DNA of 64,000 nt, taken from Linderina pennispora (taxonomy: Eukaryota; Kickxellomycota; Kickxellomycetes; Kickxellales; Kickxellaceae). Below the pieces are notes generated by a model. That model made no database searches. It had not been told where the DNA came from and worked only from the letters and a program-made list of their open reading frames with translations. This document shows positions 22,078 through 32,154 of this stretch, in pieces. Positions within the stretch are counted from its first letter, which is position 1. Every line of letters starts with the position of its first letter. The translations under genes and the position numbers were made by a program. The DNA lies in NCBI RefSeq assembly GCF_002104995.1, contig NW_024468250.1, positions 930,001 through 994,000 on the forward strand. Reading direction: 5' to 3'.

Positions 22078-23328
22078 GTTCCTGACCCGATCTGCAGTGA
22101 GGATAACTGCACGATCTTCACCTTTTTTGTCGGTTTATCATCAATCAATGACTTACACCGACGTTTTGGGCTACTGGCATCCGATTCATCCCAAGGCTGA
22201 TCCAAATGTGACCAGTCTTGGAAGGCATCGACAAACACATCGTCGCTGGTGACTGATCCTCCAGGATCAAATGTAGTGTCATCAACATGTTCGTCGAGAT
22301 CATCTGCGGGTGACCTGCCTTCCCCCTCTGGCTCGCGAGAGTCAAAGTTCAGGGCTGGCAGTTCTGGTGTGGGCAACAGCGAATCCGTCACTGCTGCCCT
22401 GCACCTTTTCCCCGGCTTCTTGGTGCAGTTCTGCGAAACATGACCAGGATCACCGCAAGCAAAGCAACGGCGTTGTGCACGTAGCCATTGCTTACATGTG
22501 GGGTGGTCCTTGGCCAAGGGTACCGAGATGGAACCGACCTTGATCCAAATGATCGAGCTACCCTTCGTGTATACCGCAGAAACTTCCATTGGTTCTGGTT
22601 GAGCTGGCAGACTGGATACGCCAGTTGCTGCTGGCTGCAACCCCGTAGCCTCTGCTACTGTCTGTTCTAACACATCGGCATTGTTGACTAGCCGTAGTGC
22701 TTCTACAAACTCAGTAGGCGCTTTCCGAACCAGCGCTTTATAGAGACTAGGATTCAGCCCATGCAGGAAATACGAAATTCGCTCAATGTCTGCGATATCG
22801 CTGCCGCCTACGATTTCTGCTTCCGCCGCGATATATTGCTGTAGAGTTTTACCCCGCTGGTTCAGCTCAATCAAGCGGTGTCGGAAGACATACAGGTGGT
22901 CAGGACGCGAAAGCATTGAGTTTGAATTCTGCAATGAAGAACGCCGGTGTGGCCATGATCAAAGCCTGCCGCCCCGGGTGTCGGCTTAAGTGCGCGTCGA
23001 TCATCGTCTTGGCCTGTCCGACTACTGCATTTCGTAAGTACAACGCCTTTTGAGGCAACGTGCCAGATTGCATTGTGTCCATGTACGCTGACCATTTATC
23101 TCCCCAATTCTTAAAGGTAACATTCGACGTCACCATGTCGTATGGTTCAATATTCGGTGCTTCGTTGGCATGGACTGTCACTGCTCCTGGTTGGTTCTGG
23201 CTGTCCATCCTCTGCTGGATATAGCCCACGAGACGATCGCCCAGGACAGGATGCTCGTTCAGCAGCTGCAGGAGTTGGTTGAACTGGGCCTCCTGCTGCT
23301 CAGAGGTCGGGTTAGCGTTGTTGTTCAT
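22078..23328 (-). pseudogene. Ty3 gag (frameshifted) with CCHC zinc knuckle
   Basis: Structural capsid/nucleocapsid protein. Translation from ATG 23328 gives a Gln/Asn-rich N terminus and a capsid-like helical region (NWGDKWSAYMDTMQSG) until about 22915. There one base shifts the frame, and the homology continues as PDHLYVFRHRLIELNQRGKT, then ISYFLHGLNPSLYKAL (the typical gag C-terminal capsid segment), the knuckle CFACGDPGHVSQNC and an acidic tail. The frame enters the MITE at 22075 and stops at 22026. It was originally fused to the protease. The N-terminal frame alone ends at 22900. Confidence 0.88.
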
Positions 23329-23385
23329 GGTGCTGAAAAATGGAGTGGACGTAGACGATAGTTCTGAGGACAGAATAAGGGACTT

Positions 23386-23400
23386 GGGTGATGCTACCAA
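23386..23400 (-). promoter_or_regulatory. Ty3 primer binding site (initiator-Met tRNA type)
   Basis: Directly inside the 5' LTR the minus strand reads TTGGTAGCATCACCC. TGGTAGC is complementary to the GCTACCA 3' end of eukaryotic initiator methionine tRNA, the usual primer for fungal LTR elements. Confidence 0.7.
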
Positions 23401-23647
23401 TGTCGCGACCCTATTTAAAGGTCACGAGCTTCGTCTACTCGCCCAGGCACTAATCAATTGATAGGGACAGTTGATATTATTAAACAAGAAGAGATGATTC
23501 CTCCCAGGTCACTCCTGGAGTGATCCGGTGTCTATTTTATAGCCTTAACTATGTGGCCTCGCCTAGGGTGATGAATCAGTCTCATCATCTGTGATCGGCT
23601 GAGTCGCATAAGCATTGGCTTTGAGTGACTGTGGTGTGATCACCACA
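23401..23647 (-). repeat. 5' LTR of the Ty3 element
   Basis: 247-bp LTR, TG...CA, differing from 18165-18411 at three positions. It carries the promoter TATAAAAT (minus, 23541-23534) and is followed on the right by target copy ATAG (23648-23651). Confidence 0.95.
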
Positions 23648-25682
23648 ATAGGTGCTCATAAATAAATATCCTAAGAGTGTTGCGCAGTCGGTGATGACCA
23701 CCATGATGACGCCATGGAAGTTATCAGGCCAACCGACAATGAGAGCAGCTCTTGCACTGAACCAATGGAGATATCTAGTAGAGACCTGTGACCACTACAA
23801 TACCAGCTCGTCACCCTGGTTTCACCGATGAGATCAAATGCCACACAGGATCAAAAGGAGTTTACAGAGCAAGTCACCCAAATTCGCGCTGAAGCTTAAA
23901 AGAGCTTTACTTTTTTTTACTACTATACAAGAATTTATAGTCCAAAAGTGTCCGACTGTCCACTAGAATCATTTTATTTGGTTAAGTAAAAGAAATAAAG
24001 AGTTCTGTATATTGGATATGAATACTACATACCCTATTCTTCAGCCTGGCCTGCTCTCATCTTTGGGTGTGTTGGATGCAACCATTCCTGTTATTATTCA
24101 TGTTTTATTTACCGGCTGGTCAAGGGGAAGCAGACCTACAGCAGCAAGCAGCGGCTACAGGCTGCTAGAGGGCCTGATATACAGGATACTCTGGGCCAGC
24201 TGGCCACAACTAGTCCACATGACAAAATTGCTGAGCAGTTTCGGGTGGAGAAAGCGCGGGTTGATGACAGTAAGTGGGGCTTGTTACCGGAAACGACCCA
24301 TACCAATATTATCTAGAGGCACCTAGTAATGGGGTCAAAGCATGCTGGCGATGCTGAGGAACGCTTGGGAGTCGAAACAAGGTGCCAACTGGGCCGAGAT
24401 GTGCCTTGACAAACCAAAGGTGTGCATGGAAAAGGTACAAGAGTTTCTCAGCATTGAAAGCAAAAATGCCCAGCTGACAAAGCCGTGCCGGATGGTCGAT
24501 AAAACGGCTGATAAGCATGCTTAGAAACTTGTATATAGAGTACTGGAACATTGGAACGAAAAGTATGCATATAAAAGTAAGAGCGCTGGATACTTTGAGC
24601 ATAGAAAAATTAACGACAAAGCTAATAAGGAACAAAAAGTGAGCGTTGAGAGAGGTTTAGCGCGTTTAGGGAACCGACATGCTATGCCAAGGCTGACAAG
24701 CTTTATTAGTTAGGTCATACTGCTAAACCGACCTACGTGCACCTGCTGGATACCGGACACCATTATTAGCTACCTTTCAACAAAAAGTTAAAAATTGCAT
24801 CAGACAAACAAAATGCCTAGTGCAATCGAGGATAAAAGATATTGACCGACTGCTCCTCAGACTCCAACGCTTCTCCTCTCAACTCTCCTTTGTCTTTGCT
24901 ATTCCATGCCTATATCTAACTGTGGCCTGTAAATCGAGGCGGCTGGTGAAGAGGGAGCTAGTTTGAAGAATGGCCAATTGTGGCTGAGATGGGATCGGGG
25001 CAATAATGCAACCAGCGCAGCAAAAGTCATATTAGCTGTTGTAATTTGCTGTGGTAAGCACTGATGAGTGGAGAACTTGCATCCAACATCCTCATTCTGC
25101 ACGTGGGCTTACAAAAGCGTTTCCAGCCATGACAAGACTGTGTTACAGGTCACCTTTGAGACTGGCAAATAGCTACACGGGTCTCGTACATAACAGCTCT
25201 GACGATCGAGTTGCGGAATCCCAGAAAACCCATGCAGGTATCGCACTGGCGCAGAAAACGCTCAGCGAGTAAAAGCATGTTTTTGTAACCAGTACTAAAA
25301 TAAGAAAGGGAGAGCGTCTGCAAATCTGCAAGCCTTAGCCGTAAGCACTGGTACCCTTCACAATCTATACGGAACCCCGCTGCCTGGAACAAATATAAAC
25401 CGAGGAATCGATGCATGGGCCTTTCCTATCAAGAATCATCCGTACCAAATGTTTATGGCAAATAGTCCGTTTTGGAAAGTAGAGCACTGCCAATGGCTCT
25501 GGCCACTTACAGGAGTATTGATGCTCAAAGACAGACAAAAAGTTTGGCTTAAATGTTACTATCCATAACAATCGTATTGCATTTGGATTTGTGAAGAATA
25601 AGCTGAAATTGTGATACATGCTCAATAGCCTGTCTTTTATCTGTACTCTATTTGCTTAACCCCCGCACCACATCTATCTATC
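23648..25682. other. AT-rich, decayed DNA right of Ty3
   Basis: No intact gene. Open stretches with protein-like composition occur on plus at 24096-24720 (listed separately). The remainder, 24721-25682, shows nothing I recognise. Confidence 0.45.
24096..24720 (+). pseudogene. decayed coding remnant, possibly a Fanzor mid-region
   Basis: Three collinear open fragments on plus. 24110-24318 contains QRLQAARGPDIQDTLGQLAT followed by PHDKIAEQFRVEKARV; 24342-24524 contains CMEKVQEFLSIESKNAQL; 24535-24720 contains RVLEHWNEKYAYKSKS and later KEQKVSVERGLARLG. The order and spacing resemble the helical segment between RuvC-I and RuvC-II in fungal Fanzor proteins (a D-I-Q...S-P-x-x-K pattern, then H-W...Y). 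This is pattern memory, not an alignment. No start, no catalytic residue and no continuous frame exist. It could equally be a relic of an unrelated gene. Confidence 0.3.
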
Positions 25683-26111
25683 ATGTCGAACAAAACAACT
25701 GAAGGCATATGCAGCAGCGTTGTTAAGCGGGCGATTGCATTGGAGCAAGAACAGCGGGATAGGTACTGGCGCACAAACGCAGACGTAGTACAGCTCGAGA
25801 GACAGTTACAGGAGTTTTCCAATTCGGCAAATGAGCACCTTAACCCGACGTTGGTGAACGAGAAAACAAATATAGAGCCCATGCCAGTGTTGAGGACAGC
25901 TCTGCCATGCGTAGACAGGGACGGCAGACGTGAGCTGCTGTGTGACCAGACATTAACTATTGCTACCCAGGATGGCTCTCGTTCCGACGCCGAACCAGTT
26001 CGTGTGGCACACGCGGTTCCAGAAGATACCGGGAATGATATGGCGCTCGAACTCGATATGGCGTTTACACCACTGACGCAAATTGGCGCAACAACCCTGT
26101 ACATGCAGTAG
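25683..26111 (+). CDS. hypothetical protein, 142 aa
   Basis: Intact frame from an ATG at 25683 preceded by a pyrimidine-rich leader ending CTATCTATC, like the leaders of other genes here. The N-terminal ~60 residues are charged and helical (KRAIALEQEQRDRYW, then VVQLERQLQEFSN), compatible with a short coiled coil; the rest is polar and acidic. No signal peptide, membrane segment or recognised domain. It sits alone between transposon-derived DNA and the peptide-precursor gene. It could be a lineage-specific nuclear or cytosolic protein, or a chance frame. Confidence 0.45.
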   Translation: MSNKTTEGICSSVVKRAIALEQEQRDRYWRTNADVVQLERQLQEFSNSANEHLNPTLVNEKTNIEPMPVLRTALPCVDRDGRRELLCDQTLTIATQDGSRSDAEPVRVAHAVPEDTGNDMALELDMAFTPLTQIGATTLYMQ

Positions 26112-26651
26112 ACGCCTGCTTATAAACACGCTTATTTATTGTTACCATGGTATCACGGAACATAGACCTCGTATAAACTGCGAGAAAGCCAGTGGCTGAG
26201 TATGAGAATGCAGACAGCTCGCAATCCAGTTGACTGGGGGCTAGCACCTATCTCCGTAAGATGCTCCGGGCTTACATGACCCACGGTGTAGCATTACACT
26301 AGCAGTGTGAGGAAAAAACGATCGTCGCCAATGGCAAATAGTGATCGCCAAGGTCCTCATATATGCGCAATTGTACAAGCGGGCGCTTGTAAGAGCAACT
26401 TCGCACCTTTTATGGCAATTGCACTTTTACTTCAAAAGCCGATTGATTCATTCGGTAGATGAGGGCTACAGCTTACAGCTCATATATATAGCTGCCGATA
26501 TCCCCCTCCCAAAGTCTACCAAGCTGTACATTTGGGGCACTATGCATTTTATTCCTTCCCTTTGTCTGTTTACGCTCATGTCCTATTTCACTTTTAAATA
26601 TTATCTGTACGAAAGGAAAGAGGAGTCCCGGTTGTTAGAGACTGATTGCAT

Positions 26652-27018
26652 TTACTGGCCAAAGTAGTCCCATCCACGGAGTTTGTCAGCGTCAGCTACA
26701 GCGCTCGAATCGCGCTTGCGGTGGGACCAATAGTCCCAACCACGCTGCATAGCAACCATGTTACGGACACCAGAATCACGCTTGCGCTGAGCCCAGTAAT
26801 CCCATCCGCGATGCATAGCAACTGCGTCATCAGCGGAAGCGTCGCGCTTACGCTGTGCCCAGAACTCCAGGCCATAAGCCTTTGGCGCAACCCGATACGA
26901 CAGCAGTAGGGACTCCCGAAGACGTGGTGGTGGCCCCTGCAGTAGGGAGGGATGCAACACACGGAGTAGTTGAGGCGAGAATAGCAGCAGTGGTGACGAC
27001 GAAGTTGGTGAGGTTCAT
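26652..27018 (-). CDS. Kex2-type repeat peptide precursor (pheromone-like, four GWDYWAQ units)
   Basis: Secreted precursor of short repeated peptides. ATG 27018 starts a signal peptide (NLTNFVVTTAAILASTTPCV), then a Ser/Thr/Ala-rich pro-region. After one frame change (between about 26930 and 26875) come four copies of a heptapeptide, GLEFWAQ, GWDYWAQ, GWDYWSH and GWDYFGQ, at an exact 22-residue period (26873, 26807, 26741 and 26675 as unit starts). Copies 1-3 are each followed by RKRD, a Kex2-type dibasic site; copies 2-4 are preceded by a single Arg; copy 4 is the very C terminus. This is the layout of fungal alpha-factor-like precursors and other Kex2-processed repeat proteins. Receptor and function are unknown. 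A TATAAAG box lies ~160 bp upstream. The frame change may be an indel or a tiny unrecognised intron. Confidence 0.75.
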
Positions 27019-27176
27019 GGCTGAAGGTATTTCCGGACTAGTGGTGCAGCTAAACTTGCAAGAGGGATAGATATCGGGTGCGAGATATTCTGACAAGGTG
27101 AATAGCAGAGAGGTAAGGGTAGAAGTAGTTTTTGTTTGTTGGTGCCATCAGGACAGCTGCATCCTTGATCAAGCCC

Positions 27177-27183
27177 CTTTATA
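27177..27183 (-). promoter_or_regulatory. TATA box of the repeat-peptide gene
   Basis: TATAAAG read on minus, ~160 bp before the ATG at 27018, placed as for other TATA-bearing small genes in this window. Confidence 0.5.
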
Positions 27184-28376
27184 TCTGTCATGGCCGGGGT
27201 GTTTTGCACGCGCTCCTTCAGTGACCTGGCCGTTGTGGATCTATAGCGGCTTGTTTTTCTCGCATGCCTGATGCTGGCACCCTCAATAGCTGTTCTACAC
27301 CTGCGCTCTCCTCTCTCTGGGCGGCCAGTGCTGTGATCTGTATGCCGCCCCACTTGTGGTTTTGCGGCCCAACATACAGCCAGCTGATATCCTCCATGGG
27401 CTACCCTCGCTGGTGTCACGTTGATCTCGTAATAATTGCTTGCCGGACACTAGCTACGCCGTGTTCATGAATGGCTTTCTCACCAAAAAGACATGTATCA
27501 ACGAGCGTTCAATGTTGTGCAATGATTATCGTGGGTGTATATCTAGGGAGTCGGTAAGTATACGAATGAACCCGAAAACGCCGACGATTGGTGTTCATTG
27601 GCAGGCAGCGGAGAGGATTGGCGCGCCCCTTTGCTTCCACACTGCTGTTCCGGGATGCACAGACACTGGCGCTATGAATTCATAATTGCGAGGTGAGTGA
27701 TCCGCGCCTCATTCTCTCCTACTCGCCAGCCCCGCCTTTACGCTCACACATTCCACAGGCTTTGTATTGGTCAGATATTCACATTCTGGACGCCGATTGC
27801 CCATCAGTGATCAACTCGGAACACGCATTTTTGTCAGTACTCTTGCGGTATACACATAAAAATCGAAACAGAGGATTTGGCAGCCGTTCCGCAATACCGC
27901 AAGAACCTGAGTCACCGAGGTCTGCTGGCAAACAATCCAGTCCCCCTGTCCACAGTTCTGGGTTGTTGGCACTTATTGGGAGCTGTTCAAGGCATCGGCG
28001 TCATCAGTAGAGCGGATGGTATATTTGGCCACCAGGATGCCATTGACCACAGACGACGGTAAATAATTTTGTCGCATTCCAACTTCTTGGCCGCTTTACA
28101 GAGCGCTGGTCACCCAGGCATGCCCAATCTCTTGATCACTGTTCCTGCATAGAGTGAAGGTATGATGGGAGAATGCTCTCTGCACCATATCAAACACATA
28201 AGGACAGGGCTATACTTGTCTATATCCAGGCTGTCTTTTGAATAACATAATGTTTATTATGAACCACATGCACCTTGTTTATGCACGCAGTTTTAACCCC
28301 TGAATGTCTCTACAGCGGTCCCACATGTGGCGCCCAAAAGGCACACATCTTTGGATTCAGAACGTGTGACAACGCT
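27184..28376. other. intergenic, no gene seen
   Basis: Upstream region of the peptide gene and 3' flank of the next minus-strand gene. A short plus frame at 27874-28062 (PQYRKNLSHRGLLANNPVPL) looks faintly protein-like but lacks a start context or known homolog; it may be a relic. Confidence 0.4.
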
Positions 28377-29075
28377 TTACAAGTACTCATAGCGCTTGGG
28401 GACGAGGTATGACCGCCGTGCAAGTCGGCTAGCAGCGGCCTGGTTATGAGCGTCAACAGCCGCATTGATTCCTGTCTGAAGGCCTGTATCGATAAGCTCG
28501 ATGGTCAGGTCCGGACCAAGCTCCTTGCCCCATTTGGAGACCTTCCCGCCACGCTGGTTCGCGTGGTTATACAGAGACTCAGCCAGTGTGTATCTAAGAT
28601 CACTGTCTTCATCATCGTCGGCCACATTACGCCTGGCGAAAGAGGACTGGCTCTTGTTGATCGCATTGGATAGCAGCTTTCCGATAATTGCCTCGACAGC
28701 GTTCGGGGGCAAACTGATGATGTTGGGCATAGGCTTGAATGTCTTGCCAGGGTCATCCTCACGCTGTTTGATAGCATCATCAACCCCATCGACGGATCCA
28801 ACCGCCCTGGCTCCCTCAAAAAGCTCATCGATAGGGGAGTCGGCGGAGTCGCCAGCTACAGGAGCATTAGAATCAGAGTCCGAGCCAGTGGGAGTTGGAG
28901 CTGCGTCAGTTGCCGTCGTCAGGGAAGGTGCGCTGTTGTCGGATGTGGCAGTAGGCGCAGTGCTAGTAACTTCAGAGGCCACTTCCACATCGCTGGGGTT
29001 GGGTTCGATGTCGATAGGGGCAGCGGCGGCCAGCGTCGCTAAGATGGTAAATGCAAGGGTAAAGGAAACGCGCAT
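28377..29075 (-). CDS. secreted acidic protein with C-terminal dibasic sites, 232 aa
   Basis: Begins with a clear signal peptide (MRVSFTLAFTILATLAAAAP). A Ser/Thr/Asp/Pro-rich low-complexity region (~20-85, likely O-mannosylated) is followed by a more ordered helical region (NAVEAIIGKLLSNAINKSQS and later TIELIDTGLQTGINAAVDAH). The C terminus ends ARRSYLVPKRYEYL, with RR and KR flanking SYLVP, so it could release a short C-terminal peptide by Kex2 processing. A TATAAAA box is at 29220-29214 on minus. No known domain. Its neighbour on the left is the repeat-peptide precursor, also secreted, and on the right a 7TM-RGS receptor, but functional linkage is only inferred. Confidence 0.7.
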   Translation of the reverse strand: MRVSFTLAFTILATLAAAAPIDIEPNPSDVEVASEVTSTAPTATSDNSAPSLTTATDAAPTPTGSDSDSNAPVAGDSADSPIDELFEGARAVGSVDGVDDAIKQREDDPGKTFKPMPNIISLPPNAVEAIIGKLLSNAINKSQSSFARRNVADDDEDSDLRYTLAESLYNHANQRGGKVSKWGKELGPDLTIELIDTGLQTGINAAVDAHNQAAASRLARRSYLVPKRYEYL

Positions 29076-29930
29076 GGTAGGTGAAGATAAGAGTTAGCAG
29101 AGTTCTTGTGCTTGTTGATGAGTGCTTGCCGTGGGTAAGTTGTACAGATGGGAATGCCTGGATGATGTTTTCGCAATGCTGCTTATGTTTAGGACGCACC
29201 AGTACTGCCTGGATTTTATACCTGGCCATTGCCCTGTAGAGGTAAATGTCTACCATGCCATCCTCTCATTCAAAAGCAGCAGCTATCTCCAAGCCTGCGT
29301 TAGTTTTACTGGCACAGCTAAATTTCTCTGGAAAAGGAAAGCTAATTTTAGATGCTGCGCATTGGCGCACACTTGCAAAGGATACCCTTTGAGGAGACCG
29401 CATGTCGATCCCTATTTTCAGATCATGTGCGATTGAGGATATCAGCGAGGAACATTTGGCCAGCACTACCGCCATAGAAACTATTACAAAGGATAGTGAT
29501 GGTGGTTTCCTCAGTTCAGTCATACACATGCAGTCGATAAAGGCTGCACACACGTCAAAGGGCGTGCTGTTCTAAATTAATCGCCAACTCACTTCTCAAA
29601 AAGACCACTTTTCTTTCAGATACTGTCATTGTCGCTGCAAAAAGTAGCAGTTGATGGCACCACATCTTGGCACAGCATCTAAAAATACCACGAAGCAAGC
29701 GCTTCCAAGAAGAGAATCGTCAACTTCTAGAAGCAGCGCTCGATGAGGAAACAGTTGGAGCATTGCAGTGTGCAGCAACAAATCAGAAACACGTCGTAGA
29801 GTGCAACATCAGCCGTGCAAGAGATGATCTTTGTAGAGACAACCCTTTCCAAAAGTGAGAGCAGATCATGTTTACAGTGAACTACCTAAAACAAGCTATC
29901 CTCTCCAAACGCTGCTAAGCGAGAGAGAGC
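29076..29930. other. intergenic between two minus-strand genes
   Basis: Contains the promoter of the secreted-protein gene and the 3' flank of the 7TM-RGS gene. A 63-codon plus frame at 29667-29858 (KRFQEENRQLLEAALDEE) is the only protein-like stretch; I cannot support it as a gene. Confidence 0.4.
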
Positions 29931-31493
29931 CTACATCTCCCTGCGGTATCTGGCAAACACATCCGCGTACAGCATGACCATAACCTCCTCCTTGACCTCA
30001 TCAAGAAGGACGAGTGACAGGTCCTTGGACTCCAGGCGGGTGCGTACACGCTCAATAATAACTAGCGGCAGGTTCAGGGCCATGTACGACTCCTCGTTGA
30101 CATACATGGAGAAAATCGTGACCAGACGGTCCATGACTGGAACCGGGAACTGCGTGGTCGAGTCGAAGCTAGCACGAGGGAATGCAGCACGCACAGCACC
30201 CAGGATGCTGATGGTGGGGCTGGACTGCACACACTTCTTGATCGGGGTCGGGGGACGATTGCTGTCGTCGCTGTAAAAGCTAGTCTTGTCGAGCGGGTAG
30301 TGGACGTTGTAAATGTCGATTTCCTGGTACTCGTGCATGCGGCGCAGAGCCAGGATGGTTTGGATCTTTAGCTCCTGGTACTCGTCGAGGAAGGCTGTGA
30401 ACTCGGAGCAGAAGCACGTGGCAGTGAACTCGCGGAACTTGCAGTACTCGGGCGGCGAATTGAGCATGTCGACAAATTCGCGCCGCATGTCCTCGACCTC
30501 GCTAACCACCATCTCAATTGGCAGTCGGCCGTGGCGCATGCGGATACGAATGACGTGGGCATTCTTCATGGCGCGCACCAGCGGTACCACGACAGCCGAG
30601 ATATGCATCATCACGGTCGCGACCCAGACAAAGAACAGACCCGACCAGCGCGTGTGCAGGTCGCCGAGTGCCAGCTCCCAGATCAGGAACATCACCAGCC
30701 CAATCAGGCCAGTCGCCTCGCAGACGATCAGATCCACCTTGATTCCATACGCATCGTGCATTCTCCACACACGTGTGAGCAGGATCGGGTTAAGGAACAG
30801 GAGGTAGATTGCAATGATGACCATGACTGGGACCATGCCCCAGTACATTGGGCAGTCCGTGCTCATGGGCTTCAGCGAGTAGTCCTTGTTGGTGAGGTTG
30901 ATTGTCAACGTAAGCACAATTGCAGCCAGCATCACCGCGCCGATGAAGATGGCCAGGGCCTTGTTTGACACAAACCTGTGCAGCTTCATATACCGATGCA
31001 TTCTCTTGTAGACTGAATTCTGCAGCGGCGGCAGTGCTTTCATTTCGTGTACATCCAGGTCGCCTAGAAGCGGTTTCTCCGAGCTGATGCTATCGGCGGA
31101 TGTGCGGTCGACCGAAGTGGAGCGGCGCAGCTGCCCGTAGAGCATGTGCGTCCTGGACACCACAATGAACTGCACAACGCGCGCAAACAGTGCGGTCATG
31201 CATAGGATGAAGCCAAGGTTAACCATCCACAGCCTGATAAAGCAGGGGACCTCTTTTAAAGCGGTGTGGGCCAGCGCAATGGTGCCGACCATGAACGCGC
31301 CGGCGGCCTGCAGCGTGACTAGCACGATCGAGCGCCTTGACAGATCGATGTTTTTTCTTGCCGATTGTATCAGGAACATTGCCATTGTGACGAGAACAAA
31401 CACACCGTAGATCACACAAATAGCGGTAACAGCGCCGACGCGAATTTTGTAGCTGGAGCCACCAGCCTCCCAGGCAGGATTATCGGAAGCCAT
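29931..31493 (-). CDS. 7TM-RGS receptor-like protein, intact, 520 aa
   Basis: Intact member of the family broken at 1-1688. I choose ATG 31493 (MASDNPAWEAGG) because it directly precedes the first helix; the open frame extends upstream to 31859 but into non-conserved sequence. Seven hydrophobic helices are visible (roughly residues 18-42, 53-75, 86-110, 183-204, 221-244, 255-275 and 283-305) with a ~70-residue cytosolic loop between helices 3 and 4. The C-terminal half is an RGS domain (REFVDMLNSPPEYCKFREF, then CSEFTAFLDEYQELK, ending near residue 515) interrupted by a Ser/Pro-rich insertion. It likely couples an extracellular signal to a G-alpha protein while accelerating its GTPase, as for plant AtRGS1. 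No introns. Ligand unknown. Confidence 0.9.
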   Translation of the reverse strand: MASDNPAWEAGGSSYKIRVGAVTAICVIYGVFVLVTMAMFLIQSARKNIDLSRRSIVLVTLQAAGAFMVGTIALAHTALKEVPCFIRLWMVNLGFILCMTALFARVVQFIVVSRTHMLYGQLRRSTSVDRTSADSISSEKPLLGDLDVHEMKALPPLQNSVYKRMHRYMKLHRFVSNKALAIFIGAVMLAAIVLTLTINLTNKDYSLKPMSTDCPMYWGMVPVMVIIAIYLLFLNPILLTRVWRMHDAYGIKVDLIVCEATGLIGLVMFLIWELALGDLHTRWSGLFFVWVATVMMHISAVVVPLVRAMKNAHVIRIRMRHGRLPIEMVVSEVEDMRREFVDMLNSPPEYCKFREFTATCFCSEFTAFLDEYQELKIQTILALRRMHEYQEIDIYNVHYPLDKTSFYSDDSNRPPTPIKKCVQSSPTISILGAVRAAFPRASFDSTTQFPVPVMDRLVTIFSMYVNEESYMALNLPLVIIERVRTRLESKDLSLVLLDEVKEEVMVMLYADVFARYRREM

Positions 31494-32154
31494 CTCTGGA
31501 ATATGCAATGGGATAATGCGACTGTTGTGTATGTGTGATGAGAATAATGTAGCAAATGCAAAAAAAAAAGAAAGAAGTGTAGTTGATGCCGATGAAAATG
31601 CAAGTGGGATGAAAGTGGCTTTGCGAAATGGAGAGGCAGCTGAGAGAGGTTGAGGAGCATGGTGGAGATTATAAAGGCAGCGGTATTGAAGCGAATGGGC
31701 TTGGCAAGTCCTGATGGGCAGGGCTGAGGAGATCTGGGCAATTACAATAGTGGAGGGGCTGATATGCGGTGAAAGGCGCGCGCAGTGGGCTTGGCTCTTT
31801 GGGATATCTGCGCATACAAGGCATATACGCAAAACGGTCATTAGATGGGAGGTCTGCAAAAGGCGATCCTAGCCTCTTTGTAGGATTCTATTTTCTAGCT
31901 GGGCAATCCATTGTGGATCGCGTTTCCAAGAGCCAGGATACCGCTTGGCAGTGAGAGTGCAAACGCCGGCCGCCGTCAGCCAGCCCAACTTTTTCTCCTC
32001 GCTACTTTAGGAGACTCTTCTCGATATCACAGCGTTGGTGCAAAAATAGAAACGAGGAATTTATTTTTGTCGGGAAGACTTCTAGAAATGAACTTGGAGA
32101 TAACACGAGTGAATGGACAGGCTTGGGGTGGATCCTGGGGTTTCTTTCTTTTGC
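31494..32154. other. promoter and spacer
   Basis: 5' region of the 7TM-RGS gene (pyrimidine-rich on the coding strand, with TATAATC read on minus near 31670) and the 3' flank of the small secreted gene. No gene seen. Confidence 0.4.

Larger units (their letters stand above)
18165..23647 (-). mobile_element. Ty3/gypsy LTR retrotransposon, nearly complete, with nested MITE
   Basis: Full element of 5483 bp on the minus strand: 5' LTR (23647-23401), tRNA-type primer site, gag with CCHC knuckle, aspartic protease, RT-RNase H-integrase polyprotein, purine-rich tract (18413-18425, read on minus) and 3' LTR (18411-18165). RT-RNaseH-IN order defines Ty3/Metaviridae. Flanks carry ATAG on both sides (18161-18164 and 23648-23651), a 4-bp target duplication. 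The LTRs differ at only three of 247 positions, so insertion was recent. This copy is nonetheless defective: a frame change in gag near 22915, a 463-bp MITE between gag and protease, and one in-frame TAA between protease and RT. No chromodomain is seen at the integrase C terminus. Confidence 0.93.

Noticed and set aside
23648-23651. Five-base Ty3 target duplication
   Set aside because: The left flank is AATAG and the right flank ATAGG; only the four bases ATAG match, so I report four.
26696-26962. 88-codon frame overlapping the repeat-peptide gene
   Set aside because: Different frame of the same 66-bp repeats; the repeated, dibasic-flanked aromatic peptides make sense only in the chosen frame.
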